A stretch of DNA of 64,000 nucleotides. It comes from Gordius sp. MW1 (lineage: Eukaryota > Nematomorpha > Gordioida > Gordea > Gordiidae). The notes beneath the pieces are model-generated. The model worked only from the letters and a program-made list of their open reading frames with translations, made no database searches and was not told the origin of the DNA. A program made the translations under genes and the position numbers. Where the stretch lies: positions 6,138,168-6,202,167 of the forward strand of contig OZ038531.1 of the NCBI GenBank assembly GCA_964036665.1, given 5' to 3'. Positions 10,907 to 22,816 of this stretch are shown here, in pieces (positions within the stretch are counted from its first letter, which is position 1; each line of letters begins with the position of its first letter).

Positions 10907-11798
10907 TCTAATGAAGCTGAAAAGGATTCTAAATTCAAAGGAAACATGGGCGTACCCAGGTTTTGAATTAGGGGGGGGGGCAAAACGTTTAAAAGTTCAC
11001 TTAGAGGGGGGCAAATAAATTTTTCAATGTTTTTGCATTGAAATTTTTTTTTTCCGTAAATTAGGGCTGCATATGCCCTAAAAGGAAATATTCAAGACAT
11101 TGACAAACTACGACTTTGTCAAAACGAAAATGTTTTTGTTAAGGCAACACAATTGTTTCTTTGGAAATAATTTTAAAATACCCATTTATATTGCCTATTT
11201 TCAAACTGAATAATACTAAGTTTTCCGTATATTGACACAATACTCCACAAGCAACTCTTCAAAATTAACAATTAAAAATCATATATTAAGGGAAGTCATC
11301 CCACTTGCACATCTCAAAACCTGTAGTAGGATTAGCTATTAAATCTCCTAAAGCTCTCATTATTTATAATTGTCATAGAGTTAAATAAGTATTCAATCAT
11401 TATTAATTATATATATTTAATATATATGTATTCAATAATTGTTGGCTAAAGGTTTTAATCAATTTATCTGCTAGATTGTGTTATATAGAATGAATGAATA
11501 TAAATCATTAAACTTTCTATGATAAAATTATATAATAGAAATCTCAACATAATTTAGTGTTTGAATATTCTATTTAACTCCTTAAAACTTATATTTTTTT
11601 GACATTAAAGAATCAAGGTGTATTTCTTTCCAAACTTAGCACATCTTAAAAAAATCTAGGCAGTCTGATTGAGCTTAACATAATAACTGAGCCCTTTATG
11701 AATAAAAACTCATTATTTGTATTTCAAAACTTGGTATTTTCTTTAAAATACTTAGCATTTAGCTAACACCCTTCATTTACTAAAACTGAAAATAATTT
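10907..11798. other. Gene-free stretch with a possible hAT-end remnant
   Basis: At 10,948-11,040 the sequence GGGCGTACCCAGG, followed by a G run and GGCAAAACG, resembles the ends of CAGKGGCGTAG-type hAT elements seen elsewhere in the window. No partner end was found. The rest is AT-rich with nothing recognised. Confidence 0.35.
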
Positions 11799-11804
11799 TT
11801 TATT
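11799..11804 (-). terminator. Polyadenylation signal AATAAA of the eL8 gene
   Basis: AATAAA on the minus strand about 38 bases beyond the eL8 stop codon, in an AT-rich 3' flank. Confidence 0.5.
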
Positions 11805-11841
11805 ATATAGTTCCAAACAGTCATTTTTATAAATATTAAAC

Positions 11842-13053
11842 TTAACCAAGTTTTCTGACAAGCTCTTTATTTTTAGCCTTTTCAATTTTTGTAATTCTAT
11901 CTTGTGATTTAGATCCCAATTTTCCTCCACCCCAATGTCTTCGTATCTAAAATAATTTATGAATGTTTCATGTATAAAAATTACTTCATCAAATCTTTCA
12001 TTGAAGTTGGTCTTCACTGTTTCTACAAGTTTATTGAGGGTAGGATTATCCTCTCTAAATTAAAAGAAATTATAACCTTATTTACACATTTAAAATATAA
12101 TCAGAATGTCATGTTTTTCATTAGTTCAACTGAAGAAATTCTTTCATCACCATGAAAACTCTTACGGGTTAACTTTGGTGAATGCCAAGCATGTACAAGT
12201 TTTGCGATATACCACAGTCCCCAATCTTGCTTTACCTTTTACTATACAATAGGGTATACCCATTTTTCGACAAAGTGCAGGCAAAAATATAACCAACTAG
12301 AAAAATTATAAAGCAATAGTTTCAATAATTTACCTCAATAGGGTCTACATCATGAGCAATTACAACAAGGGTAGCTTTTTTTTGCTCAATAAGCTTAGTT
12401 ACATTATTTAATCCTGAGTGAACCATCAATTTTCTTTTTGAGGGTGTATCAACTTTTGATTTTCCCTCAACCTTGGCTGATGCTCTAGCCTTTAATCGAG
12501 CATTTTTGGCTTGTTTTGTCTCAGGTCGATATTTATTAAGGAGTCTAAACAGCTGAATAGCTAAAAATAATTAATAATATAGTGTATAGTTATATTTAAT
12601 CAGAGATCTTGGTTGTAAGTGTCAACAGCATTGTCTGAAAGAAGATTATCATCATATAAAAACATAACTATAAATAAATACCAGTTTGCTTATCAAGTGC
12701 ATGTCTAAATTGATTAATAGGGGGAGGAACTTTTAAACGTTGCAATAATATGGCCTTTTGACGCTGCAATCTGATATAAAGAGGCCATTTTACAAAGCGA
12801 GTTAAATCTCTCTTAGGCTGAATATCTTGACCTATACAACTAATATACAAAATCTAGATTAAAAATACCAATTCTAAAATTTTTCGGCCGCTTCTCAAAT
12901 AAAGGATTTACCACCTTTTTAACTTCAGGTGGCGGTTTCTTGACTATTGAAGGCGCTGGAGCTACCTTCTTAATAATTTTCTTTCCCTTTCCTCTAGTGC
13001 CCTAACAATTAGATTAATATATTGAATTGCATATAAGTTACTTTAATAACCAT
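11842..13053 (-). CDS. RPL7A: Ribosomal protein eL8 (RPL7A), complete seven-exon gene
   Basis: eL8 is a structural protein of the large cytosolic ribosomal subunit that contacts rRNA through an L7Ae-type fold. Coding exons, in order of translation, are 13,053-13,042, 13,001-12,869, 12,831-12,682, 12,560-12,334, 12,296-12,166, 12,054-11,985 and 11,946-11,842. They sum to 828 bases, or 275 residues, close to the 266 of human RPL7A as I recall it. All six introns are GT..AG and every junction keeps frame. Diagnostic blocks are a basic N-terminus, [41 protein letters not shown], then the L7Ae core [20 protein letters not shown] and [14 protein letters not shown], and finally [13 protein letters not shown]. 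Four introns are 37-40 bp; the other two (111 and 121 bp) each hold a C/D snoRNA candidate. No internal stop or frameshift was found. Confidence 0.96.
12096..12156 (-). ncRNA. C/D-box snoRNA candidate in eL8 intron 12,055-12,165
   Basis: On the minus strand the intron contains a C box GTGATGA (12,144-12,150) and a D box CTGA (12,101-12,104) about 40 bases apart. A C'-like TAATGAA (about 12,117-12,123) lies between them. The likely guide is the ACATGACATT stretch directly before the D box. Its rRNA target was not determined. RPL7A introns host C/D snoRNAs of the U24 and U36 families in vertebrates, which supports the call. The terminal stem is weak. Confidence 0.6.
12594..12662 (-). ncRNA. C/D-box snoRNA candidate, U24 (SNORD24)-like, in eL8 intron 12,561-12,681
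   Basis: On the minus strand there is a C box ATGATGA (12,649-12,655), a D'-like CAGA (12,634-12,637), a C'-like TGTTGAC (12,621-12,627) and a D box CTGA (12,600-12,603). The guide directly before the D box is ACAACCAAGATCT (12,604-12,616). It is complementary over about ten bases to the conserved large-subunit rRNA stretch AGATCTTGGTGG. Vertebrate U24, which also lives in an RPL7A intron, carries ACCAAGATC before its D box as I recall. A short GTTAT/ATAAC stem flanks the boxes. Confidence 0.75.
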
Positions 13054-15300
13054 GTTTGCGGAAACTAGCACGCAGCTGATTTAATGGTCGTATTCGTTAT
13101 AATTAAAAGATATTAAAAACAGGTACCAATTTTTTTATCCTCGAATACCCTTTGATATCCATCAGAATAAATTAATATAGTAAATTAAGAACCAAAAATT
13201 ATGTTAAAGTGTAAGTAATAAAGCATAAATGGTAGTTATGCTAATACTGCATGTCGTACTTGCGCCTATTTTCATAAGGTTTTTGGACTAAATATAGATA
13301 CATTATATCCTATAGATGCAGTTTAAATATACCCTTCTCCGCCCATATATTGTTAAATTCTGACTAATTAATTCCAAGCTGTTAAGGCATTCTAATTTGC
13401 GAATACTTATGTGGTGTCCTCCACCCCCTTACGCCTCACCCCCTTACGTGTGTGATATATGATAATTTAGATGTACGTCCCCCCCCCCCTACACACATAC
13501 ATTTATATGCGTAAAATTTACTCCTGGTAATTATGAATTATGTTTGTTAGTATATCTATGATATAAATAGATATGATTTATTATCCCTTAACGATTGATT
13601 ATTTCCTCACATTCTCAGATATTTTTTTTCTTATTTTTTGAGTAGTGAATATACTTACGAGAAAGATGTTACCTTAAAACAAGTAAATTTAATTTACTAT
13701 CGCGCGCGCGGATATTTCGTCGCGGTTAATAAATATAATTGATAAAATAAATAGTATTTGGTAGTTTAAAATTATAAGTAGCAAATTAATTCTTCGCCAT
13801 CCCGACAAAACAGAATTCCTTTTTTATCTTCAATAAATCCTTTTAACCTTTATTTTCTGAGGATTTATTAACTTACAATTTAATTTACTCCCCTTGATTT
13901 ATTTAAGTAATATTTATCCTTGTTAATCACTGCAGATACTTTGATCGATTGAAATTCTTTAATTACATTGAGAGCGGTATACAACCTTGAATGTTAAAAG
14001 CATACAAAGATATGTTGCTTCTAAGTTGATATCGATAACAGATATATGGAAATTTTGGTAAAAATTTTTTTGGACAACAAATTTATATTTTAATTTATGA
14101 ATTTTAATCCGTTAAACATTAAAAAGCCATCAAAGCACTCGAAGAAAGTGATTAAATGATTATCTGGGACATGGGCTTAGCCAAGCGGGGAGGCAGGGAG
14201 TGCCGGTTGCCTCCCTCTAAATCCAAAAATTTTGTAAATCTTCTTAAAATTATGGTTAAAATTTCAAAAAGTATTCAATTTGCCCCTCTCTAAATCGTTC
14301 TGGGTCCATGATCTGAGATAAATTTTAAAACAGACTAAGATTTCTTTTAACCTTTGTGAAGAATTATTTCCGCTATATTTAATCCGAACTAATACTTTGG
14401 ACATTTCGGGAGAAGGATGATAAAATTCCTTGCTTAATAAAAATGCATTATAGATTTAGTTTTGGATTTAAGATATTTTAATAATCATTTATGACCTCAA
14501 AACTCACTTATAGACAATTAAGATTGTAATTGATTAAAGATTACTTAGGCAAATGTTAAGTATTCAATTTAAGTCAAAAATACAAAAGAATTTAAGTTTA
14601 ATTAATTTTATTATATTTTTTAATTAACTTTAGTTTGAAAGGAAATATGCTAAAAACACTTTTGTATTTATGAACAATATGCTACAAAAATCTAAGTTAA
14701 ACAGCAGCCCGAAAATTACCATTGATTAAATACATTCAAAATCACTTAAGTGCGAAAGACCGTGTTAGGAATTTTAAAAAATATCACTTAAGATATTTTT
14801 AACATTTATTAATTTAAGCCAATTTGACGCGATTGCGTATTTTGCGCAGTAATCTCATTAATATTATTATAATAAAATTTCTAATATCTTATTTGCACCT
14901 TTGTAAAGTAAGAGTGACTCGGCTAATGACATCCATCCACATTTGGTTTAATGACTGTAATTGTATAGCCTAAGTTTCCAAATATTTACAACATTTAATT
15001 TTTTTTTATTTATTACATTCATCTTCACAAAATATGTATTTTATAACTACAAAATAATAAATTAGATTTATATTATAAATTTTTAAGAGATTTTTTGTTT
15101 AATATTCTTGGTCATTCATGATTTGATGTTTGAAGAATGAATCATGAATATCCTTAGGATTTTTTGTTTTCCAATATTTTTTATGTGTAATACAAAGCCT
15201 TGTTACTACTTTGCCATAGGTAAAAGCAAAGGCGTAAGCGAATTCATTTATTAGACACAAATTACTATAAACATTACATTCAAGTGAGCAGCTTTAATAG
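13054..15300. other. AT-rich intergenic region upstream of eL8
   Basis: The eL8 promoter must lie at its right edge of the gene (from 13,054), but no clear core motif was recognised. At about 14,168-14,325 is a short relic (GGCTTAGCCAAGCGGGGAGG at one end, TTCTGGGTCCATG at the other, TTGCCCCTCTCTAAATC near the right). It resembles the insert at about 49,322-49,492 and is probably a small transposon remnant. Nothing else was identified. Confidence 0.4.
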
Positions 15301-18300
15301 GATTATCAGACCACCATTTAATATTTGCAATCTATGTCTTAAACTTTAAATTTTCAATTTTTTTCTTATTCATCTTAAATCTATTAATCAATTATTACAT
15401 TAAATAGTATTTTCACTTAAACACAAAAATATGCTAAAATATTATAATTTTTACTTAAATTTTTGCCACTCTCAATATTTACCTTTTACCTGTATGCAAT
15501 TGCCATTTATAAGAAAAACCAGCGTAATAATAGTTTATGTGCTAAAAAGGTCGCTGTTAATTATCACTTATATACATTAAAACGGTATTGATTCTGAAAC
15601 TTTTTACATATACAATTTGACTAATAAACATAAGTATTATTAAAAAGCCATTTAATTTTGAGACACGGCAAATACTATCATAATATTAATTAAAATTTAA
15701 CGTGAACGGGTTAGTTTGGGTTAAAATTCAGGTAAATCTGTCTTATCTAAACTTATCTAAATACCTTACAGTTCTATCTAAAACCCAACACAAATATTTT
15801 CTATGAATAACATGTGCGGGTGGCTTTAACTTTAATTTGATTCATTTCTCAAATTAAATTTTATATATCCAATAGACCTGCATCGCCTTGTCAATTTGGA
15901 AGTTTATGCCTTTTTTGTTTCATTTTCCCACGTTCCTAGGTTATCATTACTTCCTCTCTCGACATGACACAAACTGTTTGCTTCAATAAACGTTGTGCAG
16001 GTTTCTTTTATAATATTTAATTTAAATCTTGGTCTTATGATACATTTAAAGTAATGCTTTATTTTCCCTAAAGCTAAAACCTATTAATTTCCATATCCAT
16101 TACAGCTTTATGATTAGATATGTGCTTAGCCGGGTTCCATAAAGTTTGAACCTTGTTTCCAATTATTAGTTTATTCTCTTTACCATACCACTTCGTTTTA
16201 TAGTTTTAAGACAAGACAACGCCTCAAAAGTTATAGCTTTCTAGTAATTAGGTAATATACACTCAATATAGGTCGGTTTTGCCTATGGTCCTTCCTGACG
16301 TATATTTTTGCTTATCAGCCATGACTAATGGCTAAACATTGAGACTTTTAGACACTCGTTATACTTCCTTGAAAAATTCTATGGTCGTCCTAAGATTTTC
16401 TCTAAATGCCTCTTAATCAAATATGTGATACTATACAGGCTCTGCTGTTTATTTTTCTGGTATAAGACCTATTTGAGCATGTGATTTAATTTTCAAACAT
16501 GTATCGTTTTCTTCTATCTAATTCCACTTATTACTTATTTTTATTCGTTACTGTATATTTGATAAAAACAGATCAAGATAATAAATTGACAGAATGCAAC
16601 AATTTATTGTTTAATAAAGTTATTTTACGGTCAAATTAAGTTGTAGCACAGATGTAAAATGGGTAAATGTTCTAAGTTTTAGTCGAATCAAACTTAGCAA
16701 CTAATTGAAAGAGGCCAAGGGAAATTCCATGTAAAATTATGGTAACGGCACAGAAAATTAGTAATTAGTGGACGTGCGTTTATTTATGGGAATAAGTTTC
16801 AGGATAATACATAAACATAAAATATAGGTCAACGCACAGTAGATTAATGAGATTAATTTTATTGCGACATTTACATAAGATGGTATATTTTTTTTAATTA
16901 ATAACGGTTTATCATATGTTAAAATATATTGAATTAGTGGACAGGCGTAGAGCCATGGATCTTTGTGTTTTAAAATATTAATAACGATGTAAAAAAATTT
17001 TGGGGGATTGTGTGTGATTGAGGTAATGACTTTTAATATTTGCTTAAGAAATTGACTACCCCTGGCTAAATTACAGAAGGTCACTAATACGATGAAATCG
17101 TTGAGGATTTCTATTTTCACTTTCCTATTTTTTAGAAGAGATAAAGGCGGGGACACTATACATTTAACATCTATTATTTAATTTTTTGGTAACTTTGGGT
17201 CACGCCGTTTAAATCAATTTTTTAATCCCATATTCATTGGACTAAAGTAATTTTTATTTCGTCAAGTGTTATAATCATAGCCCAGGGCACTAATACAGTG
17301 CTTAATAAGTTGAACAGATCCACGATTGGAAGTACATAAAAAAAGTATCTGCGTTGCCAAAATCAGCTTTAAATGTATAAGGTATGTGGGGAGAAAAATG
17401 AGGGTACAATATTGTTGATATTGTTGAGGGTAAGGTGCAAATTACAATAATTACAGTGATCCAAATTTGTAAGCGCAAAAGATTTATTTCATCATGCGGA
17501 ATGATTAAGTAAGAGTATAGACTACGACCAGTTCTATTATGGTTTTCTCTTTTCTTTCTGCTTTTAATTGAATTTAATATTAACTTGACTTTGGTGAGAG
17601 GCCTAATGGCAAGTGAGGAATCTAACATAGTCAAATGTGTGTGAGAAATATTGGCGTTCCCTGCTCTATTAGTGCGGTCTACTTTGCTTCTCAAAGCTCT
17701 ATCCAAAGGATCGTTGCTGTGATGAAAGTTTGAATATTTTATAACGTTGTGACGCTTGATTAGGAAAGATACGTTCACGATAGTTAGGATAACAGTGATT
17801 AAAAAAGAGATGAGGGAGCATATGTTTTCAAAAATATAAATTTGAAATAGAATTCAGGCAAATTGTTATCTCGCATATAAATCCATTTAGGCGACGGCTC
17901 TGTTAAAATAAGTTGTTAAAGTAATACAAAAGTTGATAAATTTTATATTCTGCAAATATTCATTCTAAACGTATTTTTAATAATTTTTATAAAAAATTGA
18001 ATTAGTTGATTTAACAAATTGTCACAATGTCGATGTCATACTCCGTGTAAAAAATTTATATTCCGAAAATAGGACTTATACAAGACTTATTCCAATATTT
18101 TAATTTAAGGAGAAAGAGATGTAATGCGGAAGCGTGTATGATATCATGCATTAAAATTTAATTATAGGGTTAAAACTTAGCAATAATTACACTCTACCAT
18201 CTTCAATGATGTTTAAAGCAGTTTGAGAAATTTAATTGCTATCTGGGTAGCTTAAATAAAACTATATTAGCACTTTGGTATAACGTTTCAAAAAGGTCAC

Positions 18301-19044
18301 TCAAAAGCGTAAAATTTTATAGCAAATAATGGAGGTGTAATAACACATGTTTTAACAAAACTATTATAATTAAACCTTCAACTGTATTTATTTTGAAAAA
18401 TTTGTGTGAATTAATTCCATAATATAAATCTCGTTTAAACAGTCTTAATAGTTTATTAATTAAACTCCTATCATAAAGAAGAAATTTGTTGTAAAATTTT
18501 ATAGATATTAACCATCTATAGTGTAATCACGCTAGGTACAATTGATAGCATTGAGACATCCTAATTTATAGGCGTTTAATTGTGCGCGATATTTAGCAGA
18601 TCCATCATCCATTTCGTAATAAGTCACTTTGTACCATGATATCCGAGGCATCGAGATGAGAACCGAAGTCGCAAGCGTCATTAGAGCTAAAAATTTGTTA
18701 AAATCCGCATTTCGAAAAATGGAGAATGCATCTCTTATATACATGGCTAAATACCGCTCCAGAGCTATAATTAAGATCGTAAAAGCTACGCTTTTGGCCA
18801 AATAGATTGAAGAACTGGATGAAAGAGGGCCATATATGGAACGAATAGTAGTTTGTGACTAAAGGTCCATTTCTTTATAATACCTAGAGCAGGGGCGTAG
18901 ATAGAAACAAAATTTGGGGGGTGTTTTGGAATCCAAATCATAAAAAATAATAGTTTATTTATACATGTAAAGTAATACAATCATATTCATATAAGAAATA
19001 TATTATAAATGTCATATGATACGAAGTACAATAAATTATCTACG

Positions 19045-22000
19045 TGATTTGGACAAAAACTCATTTATTTTAGCTTCCGTAGGTGGAACTAAATTTCTAT
19101 GAACATTTAACAAGGTTAAACCTATAAGCCTATACAAAATTTATATTTATAATATAATGTATGTTTACCTTTCTTGACCAATTGTATTCCTCAGGTAAGT
19201 TTTAAGTCTTCTTAATGTAAAAAAACTTCTTTCATTTGAGCAGGTCGTAACTGGTAATGTTGCTAAAATCTGATATAATGTTTTTATGCTCGGATATAAC
19301 ATCAGCCTTGAAGCATGATCAGATAATGTTTGTAGTGCATTTGAAGGGAGGTTATCAGGTTGGCATTCTTTGAATGATTGCTACCATAGCTGGATTTTAG
19401 CCTTGTAGAGTTCATCATTGCCATTTAGATCATCACCATAAAAATTTGCTAATTGTAGAAAGTTTTTAACTTTTTCTTCACACAGTGTAACTGGCGGTTG
19501 TAAGAGTAAAGAATTAAATCCCATGAGAATTTGCTTATTCTGAAGGAATCTAGAATCCATTTCATTCAAAAATGTATCTAAAAAAACATTATACAATGTT
19601 GTTCTATAATAATTTTCTGGGGTTTGATGGGCATTTCCTCTGGGGATTACTATCTCAAAACCATATTGTCTTCCCAGCAAAGTGACATTTTCAAAAATCA
19701 TGGAAAATTCATCCAAAGAATTATTTCTAATCAGTTGGATTGCTTCTACAATATTTTATGCTGCATTAAGCGCTTCTACTAAGTCCAGGTTTACTTTTTG
19801 CAAATAAATGCTTAGATTGATAGTATAAGAAAAAACCTGCTTTAATATCAACAAAGCTAACCAAAAATGACCCGTTTTAAGAGCTGAGACTAACAACATC
19901 TCACCTGAGGAAGATTCATTATCTGTCCAATCACAGATCTGTTCAAGAGTTAAAATAATTGAATCTTTAAGTTCAAAATATTGTAAAATAGCATCGTGTT
20001 TCTGAACCCATCTTGTTTCACAAAGGGTTTTTAGTTTCAAGTTTCTATGGTCTGAAGACTTTACAAATGACTCGAACAAACTTTGCCTCTTTGGTGTTGA
20101 TAAAAAATCAACAACTTTTTAAACAATCCCTATTAATTGAAAAAATATTAATAAGAAAAACATAATCATACCTATACAATTTCGAATTTGTGAAACTTTG
20201 CAAGAATCTGCAATACCAAGATTTAAGACATGCGCAGAACAATGAATATAAAGTGCTGAGGGATAAATATTTCTAAAATGTGTTTGAACACCATTTTTCA
20301 ACCCACTCATGGCTGGAGCACCATCATAACTAGAGATGCACCGATACCAAGTATCGGCATGGTATCGGCGCCGATACCTTGCCAAAAGAATCGGCCCGAT
20401 ACTTTGCTAGTATCGGCAATTACCAAGCCGATACCTTTTTCAATATGAAACTCAAAAAATAATATTTATAGTATCTCCTACCATTAAAAAATAGAGGACT
20501 TTTTAAATTTTTTGAAAATTGTTTCATTTGATTGGCTATAAATATTTCTATGTGGAGTATAATAAACTCATTGACCATCTGTTCCGAATAACTGTGCTTT
20601 TAAGTAAATATTGTTTTATTTTAAAAATTATTATATATTAAGCCTTAGATGGATTCTTTAGATACACTATGGAGTTATTTTGTTGTGTCAGCAGTTATAA
20701 AATAAATTTATGTATTAATAAAATATAAAATGTACCATAATAAAATTTAAATTTCTTTTTTGATCTATTAATCACAATACTTTTGAATTAATTAATAACA
20801 AAATTTATTATTATAAATTAATATTATATTATAAATTATAATTACAATTGTTTTATCGTCAAAATTTTGATCTACCAAAATTTGGATGTGACTTAATTTA
20901 TAATATTTAATTTGCATATATTTTTTAGTATAAAATTTTTTTTTATTATAAGTATCGGCATGGTATCGGTAAAAAAATCTTAAGTATCGGCTGGTATCGG
21001 TATCGGCATAAAATAGTGGTATCGGTGCATCTCTAATCATAACCTTGTCCTCTCAATTTGGTTGAATTTATTTTGAGATCTTGTAAAGCTTTTAAGATGA
21101 CTTCAGAGAGGCCTTTTCCATTCATATCCTTTATATTTACATATAATAAAAAGTGCTCTTTCACACTTATAGGTGTTGATTTCACATCCAAATAACGAAC
21201 AACTAAAGACAATTGTTCATGGGTTGAAATATCAGCAGTCTCATCTGCTAATATTGCAAAAAAAGGAGCATTATTTACTTCTTCTACAACTTTTGATTGG
21301 ATCATGTGTGAAATTATGCCAATAATTTCATTTTGAATATAGGGAGATATATGCCTTGCATTTTTAGGGGAATCTTTTAACCTGGCAAACTTTATCACTT
21401 TGATAGAAATAGTAATAGTTCTCAAAAATTCCCTTCATTAGAGTTTGTGTTTCTTTGAACTCCAAGCGGTAAAGCACCATAATCTATATGACCTGTTTAA
21501 AAATTAATTGATGTTTATACATTTTAGGTAACAAATATTTTGCCAAGTTTTTTTTTATAAAATGTTAAGTTTTTTATCAAATGTTCAGATTTTATCAAAA
21601 GCTAAAAATGCTTTAATTTTACAATAATTTACTAATGGAATATAACATTTTTTAAAAAAACTGAATACTATGCATTTAAATAACACCCTATATTATATAC
21701 CTCTGAGAGGAATCCCTTGTTTTCCACAGAAGATGATTGTTTATTTAAAACAATTAGTGCTTGTCTTAGTTCATATTTATTCATCCTCTTTTCTTCTGAT
21801 AATAAATTACAAATTGATTCTTTTTTATTGGTATAAATATTCTCCAATGAATTAAAAGTTTCAATTGAATGCTTATGATATTTAGCAGAAGTATGAGCTT
21901 TGAAAACTTCCAACGCTTTTTTCAATTTTTGGAATTGACATGTAACTAGGACTTTTAATTCCTGGTGAGATCCATATCCACCAATTCTTTTGCCCATAAT

Positions 22001-22401
22001 TACACAGAATTTACAAAAGGCCCCGTGAAGAGACTCAGAATATGCCAACCATGGATATTGTTTCATCCAGGTATAATTAAATTTTAAATTAAGTTTACCC
22101 TTAGGAAAGGCATATTCTGAATCTGGCTTCCAAATTGAATTAATAACTTTAATCCTTTCCATATTGTCTATATTTTCTTTCAAAAAATTTCCTATATCAT
22201 AAATATTTATGTTCTTTGTTGAGATGGATTCTGTTGTAGAGGGAATGAAATCTTTGCTAATGACTAAAAGCATATAATTTGAATTTATTTAAAGGTCTTA
22301 CCAGAAGATTCAGGTTTTGATTTTGAGCTGCAATTAATATCTTTTTCGTTAGTTATTTTTTTGACGCAGAAGTCAAGCATAGTGCCCTTTCTTTTATTCA
22401 T
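19045..22401 (-). pseudogene. hAT transposase (TTF-type finger, RNase H-like, dimerisation tail), broken
   Basis: Predicted exon 1 is 22,401-22,302 and exon 2 is 22,263-21,701, with GT..AG between them. Exon 2 holds the TTF-type finger region (YPWLAYS, CKFCVI, then H..S..H in AHTSAKYHKHS). Then come LADETADISTHEQLS and RGQGYD; the reading continues after the miniature element with GAPAMSGLKNGVQ and HCSAHVLNL, the DDE/RNase H core of this family. CETRWVQKHD follows. The C-terminus has TTCSNERSFFTLRRLK and, after a further intron, LLNVHRNLVP. Breaks: a TGA and a frameshift near 21,425, the insertion at 20,331, a TAA at 19,756-19,758 and a TAG at 19,381-19,383. Similar domestic ZMYM1/hAT-like proteins exist, but the insertion structure shows this is a transposon copy. 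Confidence 0.88.
20331..21035. mobile_element. Miniature hAT with GGTATCGG repeats inside the hAT transposase
   Basis: The exact 8-bp duplication ATCATAAC lies at 20,323-20,330 and 21,036-21,043. Ends are TAGAGATGCACCGATACC and its inverted copy GGTATCGGTGCATCTCTA. Subterminal GTATCGGCATGGTATCGG and CCGATAC repeats lie at about 20,340-20,435 and 20,950-21,025. The 500-bp AT-rich centre has no gene. Removing it rejoins the codons for GYD and GAPAMSG in the host transposase. Confidence 0.95.
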
Positions 22402-22816
22402 AGTATTTGAAAAATTTATAAAACAGGCGGGAATTTTTTTATAACCACAACGAAAATTTTGTACATTTAAGCTAATAAAACTCGTGTTCTTACAAGCTTA
22501 TTTAAATAATTGCATGGCACTAATTTTGAAATAATTATTATGTAAAGCAAAATAATTTTTTTTTTATCCGCGGGGGGTGTTTCGACCTAAAAACACCCCC
22601 TTATCTACGCCACTGACCTAGAGTATACAACCAAGGCCATACGAATGACAGCAGTGAGAGGCAGAGATTTGAAATATTAATTAAACATAGGAAAACCAAA
22701 CTTGGGGGATAATGGGCATATAGAGGTCGGGCTAGGTATAAACATATAGCGTTTGATACAGTTCCTAACACACTCAGTATAGGGGATATCAAAACATTGC
22801 ATACGTAACCAGACAT

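Larger units (their letters stand above)
18890..22615 (-). mobile_element. hAT transposon (ZMYM1-like/TTF-finger type) inserted in the GPCR exon
   Basis: The exact 8-bp duplication ACCTAGAG lies at 18,882-18,889 and 22,616-22,623. The unit 2 paralogue shows the empty site at about 47,943. Terminal inverted repeats are CAGGGGCGTAGATA and, reverse-complemented, CAGTGGCGTAGATA, both followed by G-rich GGGGTGTTTT. The interior encodes a hAT transposase on the minus strand and is interrupted by a 705-bp miniature hAT at 20,331-21,035. Confidence 0.95.
17221..22816 (-). pseudogene. GPCR pseudogene, unit 1 copy, split by a hAT transposon
   Basis: This is the paralogue of the open gene at 46,262-48,144. 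The start (ATG at 22,814-22,816), the first two membrane segments and the rest of exon 1 are split by the 3,726-bp hAT at 18,890-22,615. Exon 1 resumes at 18,889 and ends near 18,509. Exon 2 runs from 17,899 to about 17,221. Other damage relative to the paralogue: a lost C near 18,800 shifts frame before the ERY motif, a TAC-to-TAG type change gives a stop at 18,532, and single-base losses in A runs near 17,342 and 17,845 shift frame in exon 2. Transmembrane-like segments and the ERYLA motif remain readable. Not expected to give a receptor. Confidence 0.85.

Noticed and set aside
16758-17156. 132-codon minus frame beyond the GPCR pseudogene
   Set aside because: The homologous stretch in unit 2 is interrupted by stops, so the frame is not conserved and probably lies in 3' non-coding sequence.
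18532-18980. Separate small membrane proteins
   Set aside because: They are frameshifted pieces of the GPCR pseudogene exon, as alignment to 47,560-48,144 shows.
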